DNA of 44,330 nt from Clostridiales bacterium (GTDB lineage Bacteria > Bacillota > Clostridia > Lachnospirales > Lachnospiraceae): the NCBI GenBank assembly GCA_012519695.1, contig JAAYPT010000001.1, positions 1-44,330 of the forward strand, in the 5' to 3' direction. A program made the translations under genes and the position numbers. Positions within the stretch are counted from its first letter, which is position 1; each line of letters starts with the position of its first letter. Shown here one piece after another: positions 14,530 to 23,304 of this stretch. The notes beneath the pieces are model-generated. The model made no database searches. It was given only the letters and a program-made list of their open reading frames with translations, and had not been told where the DNA came from.

Positions 14530-17270
14530 TTATGCTTCTTCTTTGGAAAATACCTTCTTTACTTTCTTGATTGCTATTTTACCCTGACGTTTTACCATCT
14601 GTTTTACGATTACCGGTTTCATATCTAAGAACTGTACTCCCTGTCCATCGTAAACACGTTCCAGATGAATTGCATCGAATTTCCACTTTGTAGTACACTG
14701 TCCGCAACCTACACACATGTAATCGTCTACAACCGTTGCTCCACAGCCCAGACAACGTTCTGTTTCTTTTTTCATCTGCTCTTCTGTAAAAGTACCTCTC
14801 AGGTCGCGGAAGGATTCTGCTGCCTTCTGATTGCTCTTTACCTGCTCCGGACGCTGACGTGGCGTATTATCAAATCCTTCTAATACCGCTGCCTCTTTGT
14901 CCAGTTCTTTGTACTGACGACGGTCACGACCATATACAAGACTCTGTCCCGGCTGCACAAAACGGTGAATGGAAATTGCTGCCTGTTTTCCTGCTGCAAT
15001 AGCATCAATGGCAAATCTTGGTCCACTATAAGCATCCCCGCCTGCAAAAATATCCGGTTCTGCGGTCTGATAAGTGAATCCATCTGCTTCAATGGTTCCG
15101 TTTGGTCTGGTAACTGCCTTGGTTCCTTCTAATAATCCCCCCACTGGATAGACTGTCCAATGGAGAGAAGTACACAATCTGCCGCTACAACCATCACATT
15201 ATTTTCATCATACTGTGGATTGAATCTTCCATTTTCATCAAATGCAGAAACACATTTTTTAAATTCAATTCCGGTTACCTTACCGTTTTCGGAAAGAATA
15301 CGTTTTGGTCCCCAGCCGTTGTTAATTACAATGTTTTCTTCTTCTGCTTCTTCAATTTCTTCTAAAGCAGCCGGCATCTGCTGACGACTTTCCAGACAAC
15401 ACTGCATTACAGACTCTGCTCCGGCACGTACCGCAGTACGGGATACGTCAATTGCAACGTTTCCTCCACCTACTACAACTACTTTGCCCTGAACCTTCTT
15501 GTTTTCATCCTGATTTATCATACGAAGGAATTCAATTCCGCTCATAACGCCTTGGGAATCTTCTCCTTCAATCCCAACTTTTCTGCCGCCCTGTGCACCG
15601 ATTGCCATATAAAATGCCTTATATCCCTGTGCACGAAGTTCTTCTAAAGTAACGTCTTTCCCAACTTCTACGCCTGTCTTAAACTCTACGCCCATTGCCT
15701 TGATAATATCAATTTCAGCCTGAACTACATCTTTTTCCAAACGGAAAGCAGGAATTCCCATGGTAAGCATACCGCCAAGTTTTTGCTCTTTTTCAAAAAC
15801 AGTAATACTGTAACCGTCTAATGCCAAATAGTAAGCACAGGAAAGACCTGCCGGACCTGCTCCGATAATGGCAACTTTTTTGTCGCTGTAATTATGACGT
15901 TTTTTCGGAATAATGCGGTTCTGTGGATCTAACTCCTGCTGTGCAATAAACTTCTTAATTTCATCAATTGCGATTGGTTCATCCACATCTCCTCTGGTAC
16001 ATGCGTCTTCACAACGACGATTACAAATACGTCCACAGACTGCCGGCAATGGATTTTCATACTTGATTAATTCCAATGCTTCTTTGTATTTTCCCTGAGA
16101 TGCTAACTTAATGTATCCCTGAACACCGATATGTGCCGGACAGTTTGTTTTACATGGTGCTGTACCGGTTTCTACTACATCTTCACGATTGATGCGATAA
16201 TCCGGATTCCAATGTTCTTCTGTCCATACGGTATCTCTTGGGGTTACCTTTGTAGTAATATTTTCTGTTACCGGTTTGGAGGAACATAACTTCTGTCCTA
16301 ACTTCAATGCATTTACCGGGCAGTTCTCTACACACTGTCCACATGCTACACATTTTTCCTTATCAACTCTTGCTACATAGTTGGAACGTACCATATCATT
16401 GTTTTTAAACATTTCTGCAGTACGAAGAGACAGACATCCACAACCACAACAGTTACAGATTGCATGTGTTTTTCCGGAACCATCAATATTTGGAATCTGG
16501 TGCATCAAACCGTTTTCTTCTGCTCTTTTAATGATTTCAAACGCTTCTTCTCTGGTAATCTGACGACCTCTTCCGGTTTTTATGTAGTATTCTGCTGCAT
16601 GTCCCATCTGAATACACATATCTTCCTTCAAATGTCCACAGCCTTCTCCCATTAATTCACGGTCGGTACGACAGGAACAATCGGTTACGGTAAAAATGTC
16701 ATTTTCATTTAAATATTTAGAAACTTCTTCATAAGAAGCTCTGCGTGTATTTCCTTCAATAGCGGTTTCGATTGGAATAACACGCATCAAACCTACTCCC
16801 GGTGGAAATGCACCGGAACTCTTTGGTCCACGCACACGTCCATATGCTTCCATCGCATAGCCGATAATTGGATATTTCTTACAGTTTTCGGGATTATTTA
16901 CAATCATCTCCATAGTACCCGGAATCCATGTCTCTGCCCAGAATACCTCCTCACCGTCAATGGTGTTCCAGAAACAGACTCCGTAGACTGCTAACTTTTT
17001 CAACTGCTCGAAACAATAATCTTCCGGTTTATTTACAATGGCTGCAATTTCTTTTACGGTGCGCTTCTTGCTGATTCCAAGTCCCATACCTACTTCTGCC
17101 ATTTCATCATCTACACCTGCTTCTAAGATAACATATTCCGGATCATCCCATTGATATGCTCCCTTAGAACCCGGCTTTTTTCTTCCGATATGATTTGCCA
17201 GATCTAATACTTTTTGTTTATATTCGCATTTATACCAATCCGGAAAATACATTCTGGTTAAGTCTTTCAT
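14530..17270 (-). pseudogene. Fe-S/FAD NADPH-dependent oxidoreductase (GltD-like), frameshifted at a G6 tract
   Basis: The frame from ATG 17270 (GGAGG upstream) runs 713 codons and stops at 15129, just past a run of six Gs on the minus strand (15137-15142). The remaining GltD-like sequence continues in another frame from GGLLEGTKAV to 14530. Restoring one G gives exactly 913 codons plus stop. Domains in the restored protein: possible winged-helix segment (about 55-115), Cys-rich block CSC (198-200) and CNCCGCGC (272-279), ferredoxin motif CVACGQCVENCP (307-318), GltD N-terminal cluster (373-424), FAD site VAIIGAGPAGLSCAYYLAL (466-484), NADPH site VVVVGGGNVAIDVSRTA, and a C-terminal CLGCG and CVGCGQC pair. 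It is probably an electron-transfer flavoprotein. A sequencing error, phase variation or true decay are all possible. Confidence 0.85.
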
Positions 17271-17290
17271 TCTATTCCTCCTTTACGCTC

Positions 17291-17962
17291 TTAAGCTTCC
17301 TTCCATTTTTTTACTTGTTCCCGGAGCCATTGTGCCCACTCTTCGATTCCTTCTCCTGTTTTTGCAGAAATGGGAATTACCTTGATGTTTGGATTTAATT
17401 TTTTCGCACGTTCTTCACAGGCTTTTAAGTCGAAATCAAAATATTCCATTACATCAATTTTATTTACCAGCAAAACATCACAAATGGTAAACATCAATGG
17501 ATATTTCAAAGGTTTGTCATCACCTTCCGGTACACTTAATATCATCGCGTTTTTTGAGGAACCCGTATCAAACTCAGCAGGACAGACCAGATTTCCTACA
17601 TTTTCTAAGATTGCAAGATCAATTTCTTCCGTTCCAAGTCCTAAAATTCCCTGCTTTGTCATGTCTGCATCCAAATGACACATTCCACCGGTATGAAGCT
17701 GAATTACTTTTGCACCGGTTTCTGAAATGGTATGTGCATCTACATCGGAATCGATATCTGCCTCCATAACACCGATTTTCATTTCATCCTTTAATGCTGC
17801 TATGGTTTTTGTTAATGTGGTAGTCTTACCGGAACCGGGAGAGGACATTAAGTTCAGTAAGAAGGTTTTTTCTTTTTTCAATTCTTTTCTTAATTCCTCT
17901 GCCTGCTTATCGTTATCTGCAAAAACACTTTGTTTAATTTCCAAAATTCTAAATTCGCTCAT
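17291..17962 (-). CDS. hypB: Hydrogenase nickel incorporation GTPase HypB, 223 aa
   Basis: GTPase that loads nickel onto its target with HypA. P-loop SPGSGKTT (41-48), switch region MEADIDSDVDA, the metal-binding GGMCHLDADM with Cys and His at the GTPase dimer interface, and the NKID base-recognition motif are all present. There is no His-rich tail, so nickel storage is not indicated. ATG 17962 is chosen since AAGGAG is only two bases from the alternative upstream ATG. It precedes the oxidoreductase by 20 bp, in the same operon. Its active site looks fully intact, which argues against decay of the whole operon. Confidence 0.94.
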   Translation of the reverse strand: MSEFRILEIKQSVFADNDKQAEELRKELKKEKTFLLNLMSSPGSGKTTTLTKTIAALKDEMKIGVMEADIDSDVDAHTISETGAKVIQLHTGGMCHLDADMTKQGILGLGTEEIDLAILENVGNLVCPAEFDTGSSKNAMILSVPEGDDKPLKYPLMFTICDVLLVNKIDVMEYFDFDLKACEERAKKLNPNIKVIPISAKTGEGIEEWAQWLREQVKKWKEA

Positions 17963-17995
17963 ACGCATTCTCCTTTATATATCATGGTAGAAGAA

Positions 17996-18039
17996 AGGGA
18001 GTGCAACACTAGCTTACGCCTTTCCATGATGCACTCCCT
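17996..18039 (-). terminator. Long-stem hairpin between DUF5692-like gene and hypB
   Basis: A perfect 10-bp stem AGGGAGTGCA/TGCACTCCCT (17996-18005 with 18030-18039), 24-nt loop. On the minus strand it is followed by TTTCTTCT, a weak T-tract. It could be a partial terminator that lowers hypB-hypA expression, or an mRNA-stabilising end. Confidence 0.5.
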
Positions 18040-18074
18040 CTTTTCATCTTATTTGTTTACTTGTTATGTATTAC

Positions 18075-19061
18075 TTATTCTGCAAGTTCTTTTACTTCTT
18101 TATACTTTGCTAAGTCTGTATACAAATCTTTACCATATGGTAATCTCTTTGCTTTTACTGCCTTATAAACCATGTATACGAATACAAGTACGTTTGCAAT
18201 TAATGCTAAAAGACTTACTACAAACAATGCTGTTTCATTGTGTGTAGACTGTACTGCAAATTTTCCTTCATCAATAAAGGATGGGAATGTCTGCGCGAAC
18301 ATACACCATAATGCAAGGGTGTGTGCTCTGTGCTGTAACCATGCACCTTTTCCTACTGTAAATGCACATACAGTTGGTGCTAATAATAATGCGAATCCAC
18401 AATACCATGCATGATCCGGCAAGCAGTTGTAGGTATATGCAAAATTCCAAATATCATATGCTACAATCCAGAACCATAACATATCCGGCCATAACATATC
18501 CTGACTCTTATCCTTATCTGTTTTCTTACGGATGCAGATGCCAAGCCATCCTGTAATGGTAAGGATATTTAAGATTCCGGCAATTCCGTTCATATAGTTC
18601 CAAGAACCACCGATTAAGTTCTGAACCTGATTGTTCTCTTCTACTCTGGTCAATACACCATTGTAAAGATTTCCAACCTGGAAGTCTCTTGCAACTGCTT
18701 CACAAATATTAATTGCAAGAATCAATGGTGGGAAACAAAGGGCTATTTTGTTATCAGCCAGTCTCCACCGGGTACCGTCAGAACGTTTTCCGCCAACAAA
18801 ACGAATACACCAGAAACCAATACATCCTGCGGTTGCAGAATATACTTTTGCTAAATGGAACCAGTCATGATATGCAGTATCGCCTAATGCGGTGAACCAT
18901 AAAATAGACAATACAACAGGTAATACGATGAAACATGCAAAACCACAATACTTATTACGTCTTGATATTTCATTTAAAACAAATAGTGATACAAATACGG
19001 CAATCCAAACAAGCCAAACTGTGACTGCGGATGCACCTGCGTCATAATTAAAACTAAACAT
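18075..19061 (-). CDS. Polytopic membrane protein, DUF5692-like, 328 aa
   Basis: About nine hydrophobic helices are visible, without signal peptide or Fe-S motif. Conserved-looking polar and aromatic runs lie between helices (YHDWFHLAKVYSA, GSWNYMNGIAG, NCLPDHAWYCGFA and YDIWNFAYTYN). I associate this pattern with DUF5692 from memory, not from a search. ATG 19061 has GGAGAGAG upstream; the longer TTG frame is rejected. It is the first gene of the operon leading to hypB and hypA, under a promoter with a palindromic operator. Tryptophan, His and Asp-rich loops could bind a metal or cofactor, but transport of nickel is only a guess. Confidence 0.7.
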   Translation of the reverse strand: MFSFNYDAGASAVTVWLVWIAVFVSLFVLNEISRRNKYCGFACFIVLPVVLSILWFTALGDTAYHDWFHLAKVYSATAGCIGFWCIRFVGGKRSDGTRWRLADNKIALCFPPLILAINICEAVARDFQVGNLYNGVLTRVEENNQVQNLIGGSWNYMNGIAGILNILTITGWLGICIRKKTDKDKSQDMLWPDMLWFWIVAYDIWNFAYTYNCLPDHAWYCGFALLLAPTVCAFTVGKGAWLQHRAHTLALWCMFAQTFPSFIDEGKFAVQSTHNETALFVVSLLALIANVLVFVYMVYKAVKAKRLPYGKDLYTDLAKYKEVKELAE

Positions 19062-19095
19062 AACTCTACTCTCTCCTTTTCCTTTTTCCTTCGTT

Positions 19096-19116
19096 TTTAT
19101 TGGTAATACCAATAAA
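19096..19116. promoter_or_regulatory. GntR/FadR-type operator 1
   Basis: A 21-bp palindrome centred on 19106, core TTGGTAATACCAA. It matches the FadR-subfamily pattern TNGTNNNACNA. It lies about 20-40 bases downstream of the start of transcription of the DUF5692-hypBA operon, a site suited to repression. Confidence 0.7.
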
Positions 19117-19142
19117 TTATTAACAGAGTTACTTTTATCATC

Positions 19143-19170
19143 ATTTTAACATCTTAGTACTAAAAGTCAA
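19143..19170 (-). promoter_or_regulatory. Promoter of the DUF5692-hypB-oxidoreductase-hypA operon
   Basis: Minus strand TTGACT (19165-19170), 16-bp spacer, TAAAAT (19143-19148). Operator 1 follows in the leader. Confidence 0.6.
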
Positions 19171-19211
19171 CATTTCTTGTACATATTCTACATATTTGCC
19201 GTATTTTGCTC

Positions 19212-19240
19212 TTGATTTTAGGTCGTTTTTACAATATAAT
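19212..19240 (+). promoter_or_regulatory. Promoter of the GntR regulator gene
   Basis: TTGATT (19212-19217), 17-bp spacer, TATAAT (19235-19240). Transcription should start near 19247, just before operator 2. Confidence 0.7.
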
Positions 19241-19262
19241 ATACATAATTACAAGTCTGGTA

Positions 19263-19277
19263 TGTGGTCATACCACA
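19263..19277. promoter_or_regulatory. GntR/FadR-type operator 2
   Basis: A perfect 15-bp palindrome TGTGGTCATACCACA, with the same TGGT-N3-ACCA core as operator 1. It lies between the promoter and ribosome site of the regulator gene, consistent with autoregulation. Confidence 0.7.
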
Positions 19278-19299
19278 GTCATGGAGGTCTTATTAAATT

Positions 19300-20004
19300 A
19301 TGGAATTTACAAAAATAAGTGCTCCCTCCTTGCGTGAACTTTTTGTTCAGCAATTAGAGCACATGATTTTATCCGGTAATTTGAAAATTGGAGAAAAACT
19401 GCCACCGGAAAGAGAACTGGCTCAGGCTATGCAGGTGAGCCGTGCTGTTGTAAACAGTGGAATTGCCGACTTGGAACGAAAGGGATTTTTAATCATTCGT
19501 CCCCGTGTCGGTACCTTTGTTGCGGATTATCGAAAAAACGGAAATATTGAAACACTGATTTCCATTATGAATTATAATGGTGGAAGATTAAAGGACGATG
19601 AAATCCGTTCTATTTTAGAGGTGCGGGTCGCCCTTGACACGCTGGCTTCCCGCCTTTGTATTGAACGTGCTTCGGCGGAAGATCTGGATTTACTGCATGA
19701 AAAAGTAAAGCTGATTCTCAGTGCAGAAACCTATGATGAGGCTGCCAATGCTGCCTTTTCTTTTCAACATACACTGGCTATCCTTTCCGGCAACAGTTTG
19801 ATTCCTTTGATTTTTCATTCTTTTAAGGTTCCTGTTCTGGAGTTATGGAGACGTTTTTGCTCTCTACACGGTATTCGCCTCCTATATGAAAATACCTATC
19901 GGCATTGGAACTATCTGAGAAATCGGGATGTGGAAGGCGTTTCTGACTGGATTGCGCACTCCATGAAAGAAAGTATTTCGGGACGATTGAATATTTATTA
20001 TTGA
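19300..20004 (+). CDS. GntR-family regulator, FadR/FCD type, 234 aa
   Basis: N-terminal winged helix (about residues 8-75) with the signature KLPPERELAQAMQVSRAVVNSGIADLERKGFL split across helices 2-3 (start KLPPERELA, end DLERKGFL), then an all-helical FCD-like ligand domain with likely metal-site histidines in SFQHTLAILSGN and YRHWNYL. FCD regulators usually sense small organic acids. The gene is divergent from the DUF5692-hypBA operon and both promoters have the expected operator, so it likely controls that operon and itself. GGAGGT precedes the ATG by 11 bases. The end overlaps the convergent merR by seven bases. Confidence 0.88.
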   Translation: MEFTKISAPSLRELFVQQLEHMILSGNLKIGEKLPPERELAQAMQVSRAVVNSGIADLERKGFLIIRPRVGTFVADYRKNGNIETLISIMNYNGGRLKDDEIRSILEVRVALDTLASRLCIERASAEDLDLLHEKVKLILSAETYDEAANAAFSFQHTLAILSGNSLIPLIFHSFKVPVLELWRRFCSLHGIRLLYENTYRHWNYLRNRDVEGVSDWIAHSMKESISGRLNIYY

Positions 20005-20753
20005 TTTTTTGCTTCAAACCATACTTTATAGTAATCTATTCCCTTTTTCTCCCATTCGGAACTTAAATACTGGGCAATTGCCACTTTCGGATAATTGCCC
20101 TTTCTTTGTAACACTTCTAATAGTTGTGCTACATTGTTATTTTTTTCATCTTGATTTTCAACAATCAGCAAACCTTCCATATATGGTTCTTCCTCTGCTC
20201 TTGTCCACAAAACTTGCTGATTTTCGCTGTTCTCCTCTTTGTTCATGCCAACTGCATATTCTACATTTTCTAAGCACTTTCCATCTAAAAACAACATAAA
20301 TCGCTCCGGTTCTTCTACCAGGTATTGCCAGTGTCTGGGATTTTCCCGTTCAAAGGCAACTACCTTTTGAAATGCAGGCTTCCCTTTTCCTATTGTTTTC
20401 TGATTTAGCTTTTCTACTTCCTGTAACAATCTCTTTTGTTTCCTGATTCGTTCCTGCTGTCGATACATATTTTGTATCTGAAGCTCAATTCTCTTTTCTT
20501 CCTGGTCTAACAGATTTCTTTGCAATTCTCTTTCCGATTTAAGAATTTGTTTCAAATCTCGAATAGGAATCCCAATATTACGATAAAAGGAAACCATACT
20601 TAACTCTATAATACTGGATAATGAGAATTTCCGATAATTATTTTCCCCGTCTCGTTCTGCATGGATAACTCCCTCATCATCCCAATAGCGTAAGGTGGAT
20701 GTTGGTATTTGCAACAATTGTGCCACCTCTTTTATATTATAATATTCCTTCAT
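19998..20753 (-). CDS. MerR-family regulator, 251 aa
   Basis: N-terminal MerR winged helix (YNIKEVAQLLQIPTSTLRYWDDEG, residues 5-28, shown by its ends YNIKEVAQL and LRYWDDEG), a long coiled coil (about 75-125) for dimerisation, then a C-terminal domain of about 120 residues of the effector-binding kind (VEYAVGMNKEEN, EEEPYMEGLL). It is divergent from a MATE exporter whose promoter has the 19-bp spacer of MerR-activated promoters, so it is probably a drug- or metabolite-sensing activator of that pump. GGAG precedes ATG 20753. Ligand unknown. Confidence 0.9.
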   Translation of the reverse strand: MKEYYNIKEVAQLLQIPTSTLRYWDDEGVIHAERDGENNYRKFSLSSIIELSMVSFYRNIGIPIRDLKQILKSERELQRNLLDQEEKRIELQIQNMYRQQERIRKQKRLLQEVEKLNQKTIGKGKPAFQKVVAFERENPRHWQYLVEEPERFMLFLDGKCLENVEYAVGMNKEENSENQQVLWTRAEEEPYMEGLLIVENQDEKNNNVAQLLEVLQRKGNYPKVAIAQYLSSEWEKKGIDYYKVWFEAKNQ

Positions 20754-20809
20754 CTCTTCTCCTTTTTATCTGCTCTTTTTTATTTTCTATTATTTATCAT
20801 ACTCTTTTC

Positions 20810-20840
20810 TTGACATTCAAGCAACTTTAACCTTTACAAT
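20810..20840 (+). promoter_or_regulatory. MerR-type promoter of the MATE gene (19-bp spacer)
   Basis: TTGACA (20810-20815), 19-bp spacer, TACAAT (20835-20840). The overlong spacer is the hallmark of promoters that MerR activators untwist. Only AAG/CTT ends of a dyad are recognisable in the spacer. Confidence 0.7.
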
Positions 20841-20867
20841 AGTCCTTGCATGTTAGGAGGTAGTTTT

Positions 20868-22163
20868 ATGAAGAAAAAATTTTTACAATATATTTTTCCC
20901 TCTATGTGTTCTTTTCTGTTAACCGGAATTTACTCTGTAATAGATGGGATTTTCGTTGGAAATGCAATCGGAGATAATGGACTTGCTGCCATTAATATCG
21001 TATGGCCGCTTATTGCCCCGATGGCTGCTCTTGGAACCGGAATCGGTATGGGAACCTCTGTGCTGATGTCCTTAAATCTTGGTGCCGGAAAAGATGAGAA
21101 TGCAAAAAGAGCAGAAGGTACCGGAATTACCATGCTTCTTCTTGCAGGACTTATGCTATTTGGAGTTTTGTTCTTTTTTGGAGAACCGCTTTTGAAATTA
21201 CTTGGTGCAGATGGCGAAGTCCTTACCTTTGGTATGGATTACCTTCACTATTGTCTTGCAGGCTGCTTCATTCAGGTATTTGCTACCGGAACACTTCCGA
21301 TTATGCGTAATCTGGGTGCTTCCTTTTTTGCCATGTTTGCCATGACTGCCGGATGTTGCACAAATATTTTTCTGGACTGGCTCTTTATCTTCCAACTGAG
21401 ACTTGGACTTAAGGGTGCTGCTGTTGCAACTGTATGCGGACAATTGGTAACACTTTTATTCTGCCTATATTTCCACTTGAAAAAGGAACACCAAATTCCT
21501 CTTTCCTATTTGAAACCGGACCATTATTGGAAATCTATTATAAAAATCGGAATTTCCCCATTTGGGCTTACTTATCTGCCGGCAGTGACCATTCTGTTTA
21601 TGAATCTGCAAACTTTAAAATATGGCGGAACAGAAGCTGTCAGTGCCTATGCCGTACTTGCTTATGTCCTCTCCTTTTTGGAACTGGTAATTCAGGGCAT
21701 CAGTGACGGAAGCCAGCCACTACTAAGTTATGACTGCGGAAAGAAAGATTATCGTTCCCTGCGTACTTATGCCCGCTGGACATTCTTATTGGCATTTTCT
21801 TTCGGTATTGTAGGCGGTACCTTTATTTACCTGTTTCGAGATGTTATTCCTGTAATTTACGGAACTTCTAAAGCAACGGCAATGGTCATCGCACAGGCAG
21901 CACCTGCCTTTGGTATCGTTATGCTCATGTATGGTTTTACGAAAAGTACCGTTTCTTACCTTTATGCAACCAACCGCACTACCTTATCTTCCATTATGGT
22001 GTACGGTGAAGTTGTTCTTACCATAACCTTTATTTTTGTGTTGCCACTTTTCCTTGGCTTAAATGGGGTATGGTATACCATGCCTACCGTTCAGCTGATA
22101 CTGGTAATTGTAGGAATTGTATTCCGCCTGCATACCCAAAAAGAATTATCTGCAAATGCCTGA
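20868..22163 (+). CDS. MATE-family multidrug exporter, 431 aa
   Basis: Twelve hydrophobic helices with the MATE landmarks: SVIDGIFVGNAIGDNGLAA near the start, IAPMAALGTGIGMGTSVLMS, LGAGKDENA, and in the second half VIQGISDGSQPLLSYDCGKKD. Such pumps use Na+ or H+ gradients to expel cationic compounds. Length is typical. ATG 20868 follows GGAGG. Divergent from the MerR gene, with a MerR-type promoter. Its stop codon directly touches the stop of the opposing ldh; no terminator is visible between. Confidence 0.92.
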   Translation: MKKKFLQYIFPSMCSFLLTGIYSVIDGIFVGNAIGDNGLAAINIVWPLIAPMAALGTGIGMGTSVLMSLNLGAGKDENAKRAEGTGITMLLLAGLMLFGVLFFFGEPLLKLLGADGEVLTFGMDYLHYCLAGCFIQVFATGTLPIMRNLGASFFAMFAMTAGCCTNIFLDWLFIFQLRLGLKGAAVATVCGQLVTLLFCLYFHLKKEHQIPLSYLKPDHYWKSIIKIGISPFGLTYLPAVTILFMNLQTLKYGGTEAVSAYAVLAYVLSFLELVIQGISDGSQPLLSYDCGKKDYRSLRTYARWTFLLAFSFGIVGGTFIYLFRDVIPVIYGTSKATAMVIAQAAPAFGIVMLMYGFTKSTVSYLYATNRTTLSSIMVYGEVVLTITFIFVLPLFLGLNGVWYTMPTVQLILVIVGIVFRLHTQKELSANA

Positions 22164-23123
22164 TTAAATATCATACTCCATAATTTTCTTTGTATACTCC
22201 CGGATGACACTGGTAGATTCTTTGAATCTTGCCAGTTCTCCCGGAGTCATATGAATCTCTAATACATCATATGCGCCACTCCGGTTTAAAACCACCGGTA
22301 CTCCGGCATATACATCTGTTTCTCCATATTCTCCTTCCAACAGTGTAGATACCGGAATAATGCGGTTTTCATCATTTAAGATTGCCTTAATCACACCTAC
22401 ACAGGCAGTTGCAATTCCATAGTAAGTAGTTCCCTTTCGATTTAGAATCTCCCAACCTTTTTGGGTTGTCTTATAAACCAAATCGTCTAAATCTACCTCA
22501 CCAATCGTTTCTTTATTATCCGCAATTACATCATAGAAAGGCTTGCCTCCTACGGTTACTGTCGACCATGGCACCATCTGAGAATCTCCATGTTCTCCCA
22601 TAGAATAAGCATGTACACTTCTTGGATCTACATTTACCAACTGCGCAATGTAATTTTGCAGTCTTGCGGAGTCAATGGCAGTTCCTGTTCCAATCACCTG
22701 ATTTTTCGGAAGTCCTGATAACTTATAAACATAATGTGCAATCATATCTACCGGATTAGAAATTACAATAAAGATACCATCAAATCCGCTTTCCATAATG
22801 GGCTCTACAATGGACTTGCAAATCTTTGCTGATAATTCCAGTGTATCCAGTCTGGTCTGTCCCTGTTTTGGTGGTGCCCCCGCTGTAATCACTACAATAT
22901 CCATATCTCCACAGTCCTTATAATCTCCTGTGCAAACCATTACATTACGATTCAGATATTCAATGCTATCCTTTAAATCCAACATCTCACCGTATGCTCG
23001 TTCTTTATTTATATCAATCATCATTACTTCATCGCATACGCCCTGAGTAACGAGACTAAATGCTGTGCTGCTTCCTACCAACCCACATCCAACAATTGCA
23101 ACTTTTCTTTTTGTGATTTTCAT
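22164..23123 (-). CDS. ldh: L-lactate dehydrogenase 1, 319 aa
   Basis: Reduces pyruvate to L-lactate with NADH. GCGLVGSS nucleotide motif, QGQTRLDTL active-site loop (Gln here selects pyruvate rather than oxaloacetate), TAIDSARLQ with the substrate Arg, and SMGEHGDSQ with catalytic His are complete. ATG 23123 follows GAAAGGG; the earlier in-frame start in the repeat region is rejected. It lies downstream of the maltodextrin operon, separated by a terminator and repeat copy 3. The convergent neighbour is MATE with no gap. Confidence 0.93.
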   Translation of the reverse strand: MKITKRKVAIVGCGLVGSSTAFSLVTQGVCDEVMMIDINKERAYGEMLDLKDSIEYLNRNVMVCTGDYKDCGDMDIVVITAGAPPKQGQTRLDTLELSAKICKSIVEPIMESGFDGIFIVISNPVDMIAHYVYKLSGLPKNQVIGTGTAIDSARLQNYIAQLVNVDPRSVHAYSMGEHGDSQMVPWSTVTVGGKPFYDVIADNKETIGEVDLDDLVYKTTQKGWEILNRKGTTYYGIATACVGVIKAILNDENRIIPVSTLLEGEYGETDVYAGVPVVLNRSGAYDVLEIHMTPGELARFKESTSVIREYTKKIMEYDI

Positions 23124-23164
23124 AATACCAATCCCTTTCTGCTTTTTTACTGTATTACACTTAT

Positions 23165-23222
23165 ACTGCGTTTCCTTCGCGGAGCGCTTTTTATACAATA
23201 GGACGCAATTTCCTATTGTATA
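23165..23222. repeat. Dispersed hairpin repeat, copy 3 (partial)
   Basis: Contains CCTTCGCGGAGCGC and the perfect 12-bp palindrome TATACAATAGGA/TCCTATTGTATA (23192-23203 with 23211-23222, 7-nt loop CGCAATT identical to copy 1). The upstream halves present in copies 1 and 2 are missing. It abuts the T-tract of the amylase terminator. Confidence 0.7.
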
Positions 23223-23257
23223 AAAAAAAGCGAAGGCACAAATAAAGCACCTTCGCT
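23221..23257 (-). terminator. Terminator of the maltodextrin/amylase operon
   Basis: Stem AGCGAAGG/CCTTCGCT (23229-23236 with 23250-23257), followed on the minus strand by eight Ts. It lies 47 bp after the amylase stop. Confidence 0.75.
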
Positions 23258-23304
23258 AAAACATACTCATTATAGGCACGTTTCTTTTTTCTGTCAAGGG
23301 CTTT

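Noticed and set aside
14173-17962. The hyp operon as part of a [NiFe]-hydrogenase cluster
   Set aside because: No large or small hydrogenase subunit or HypCDEF gene is present in the window.
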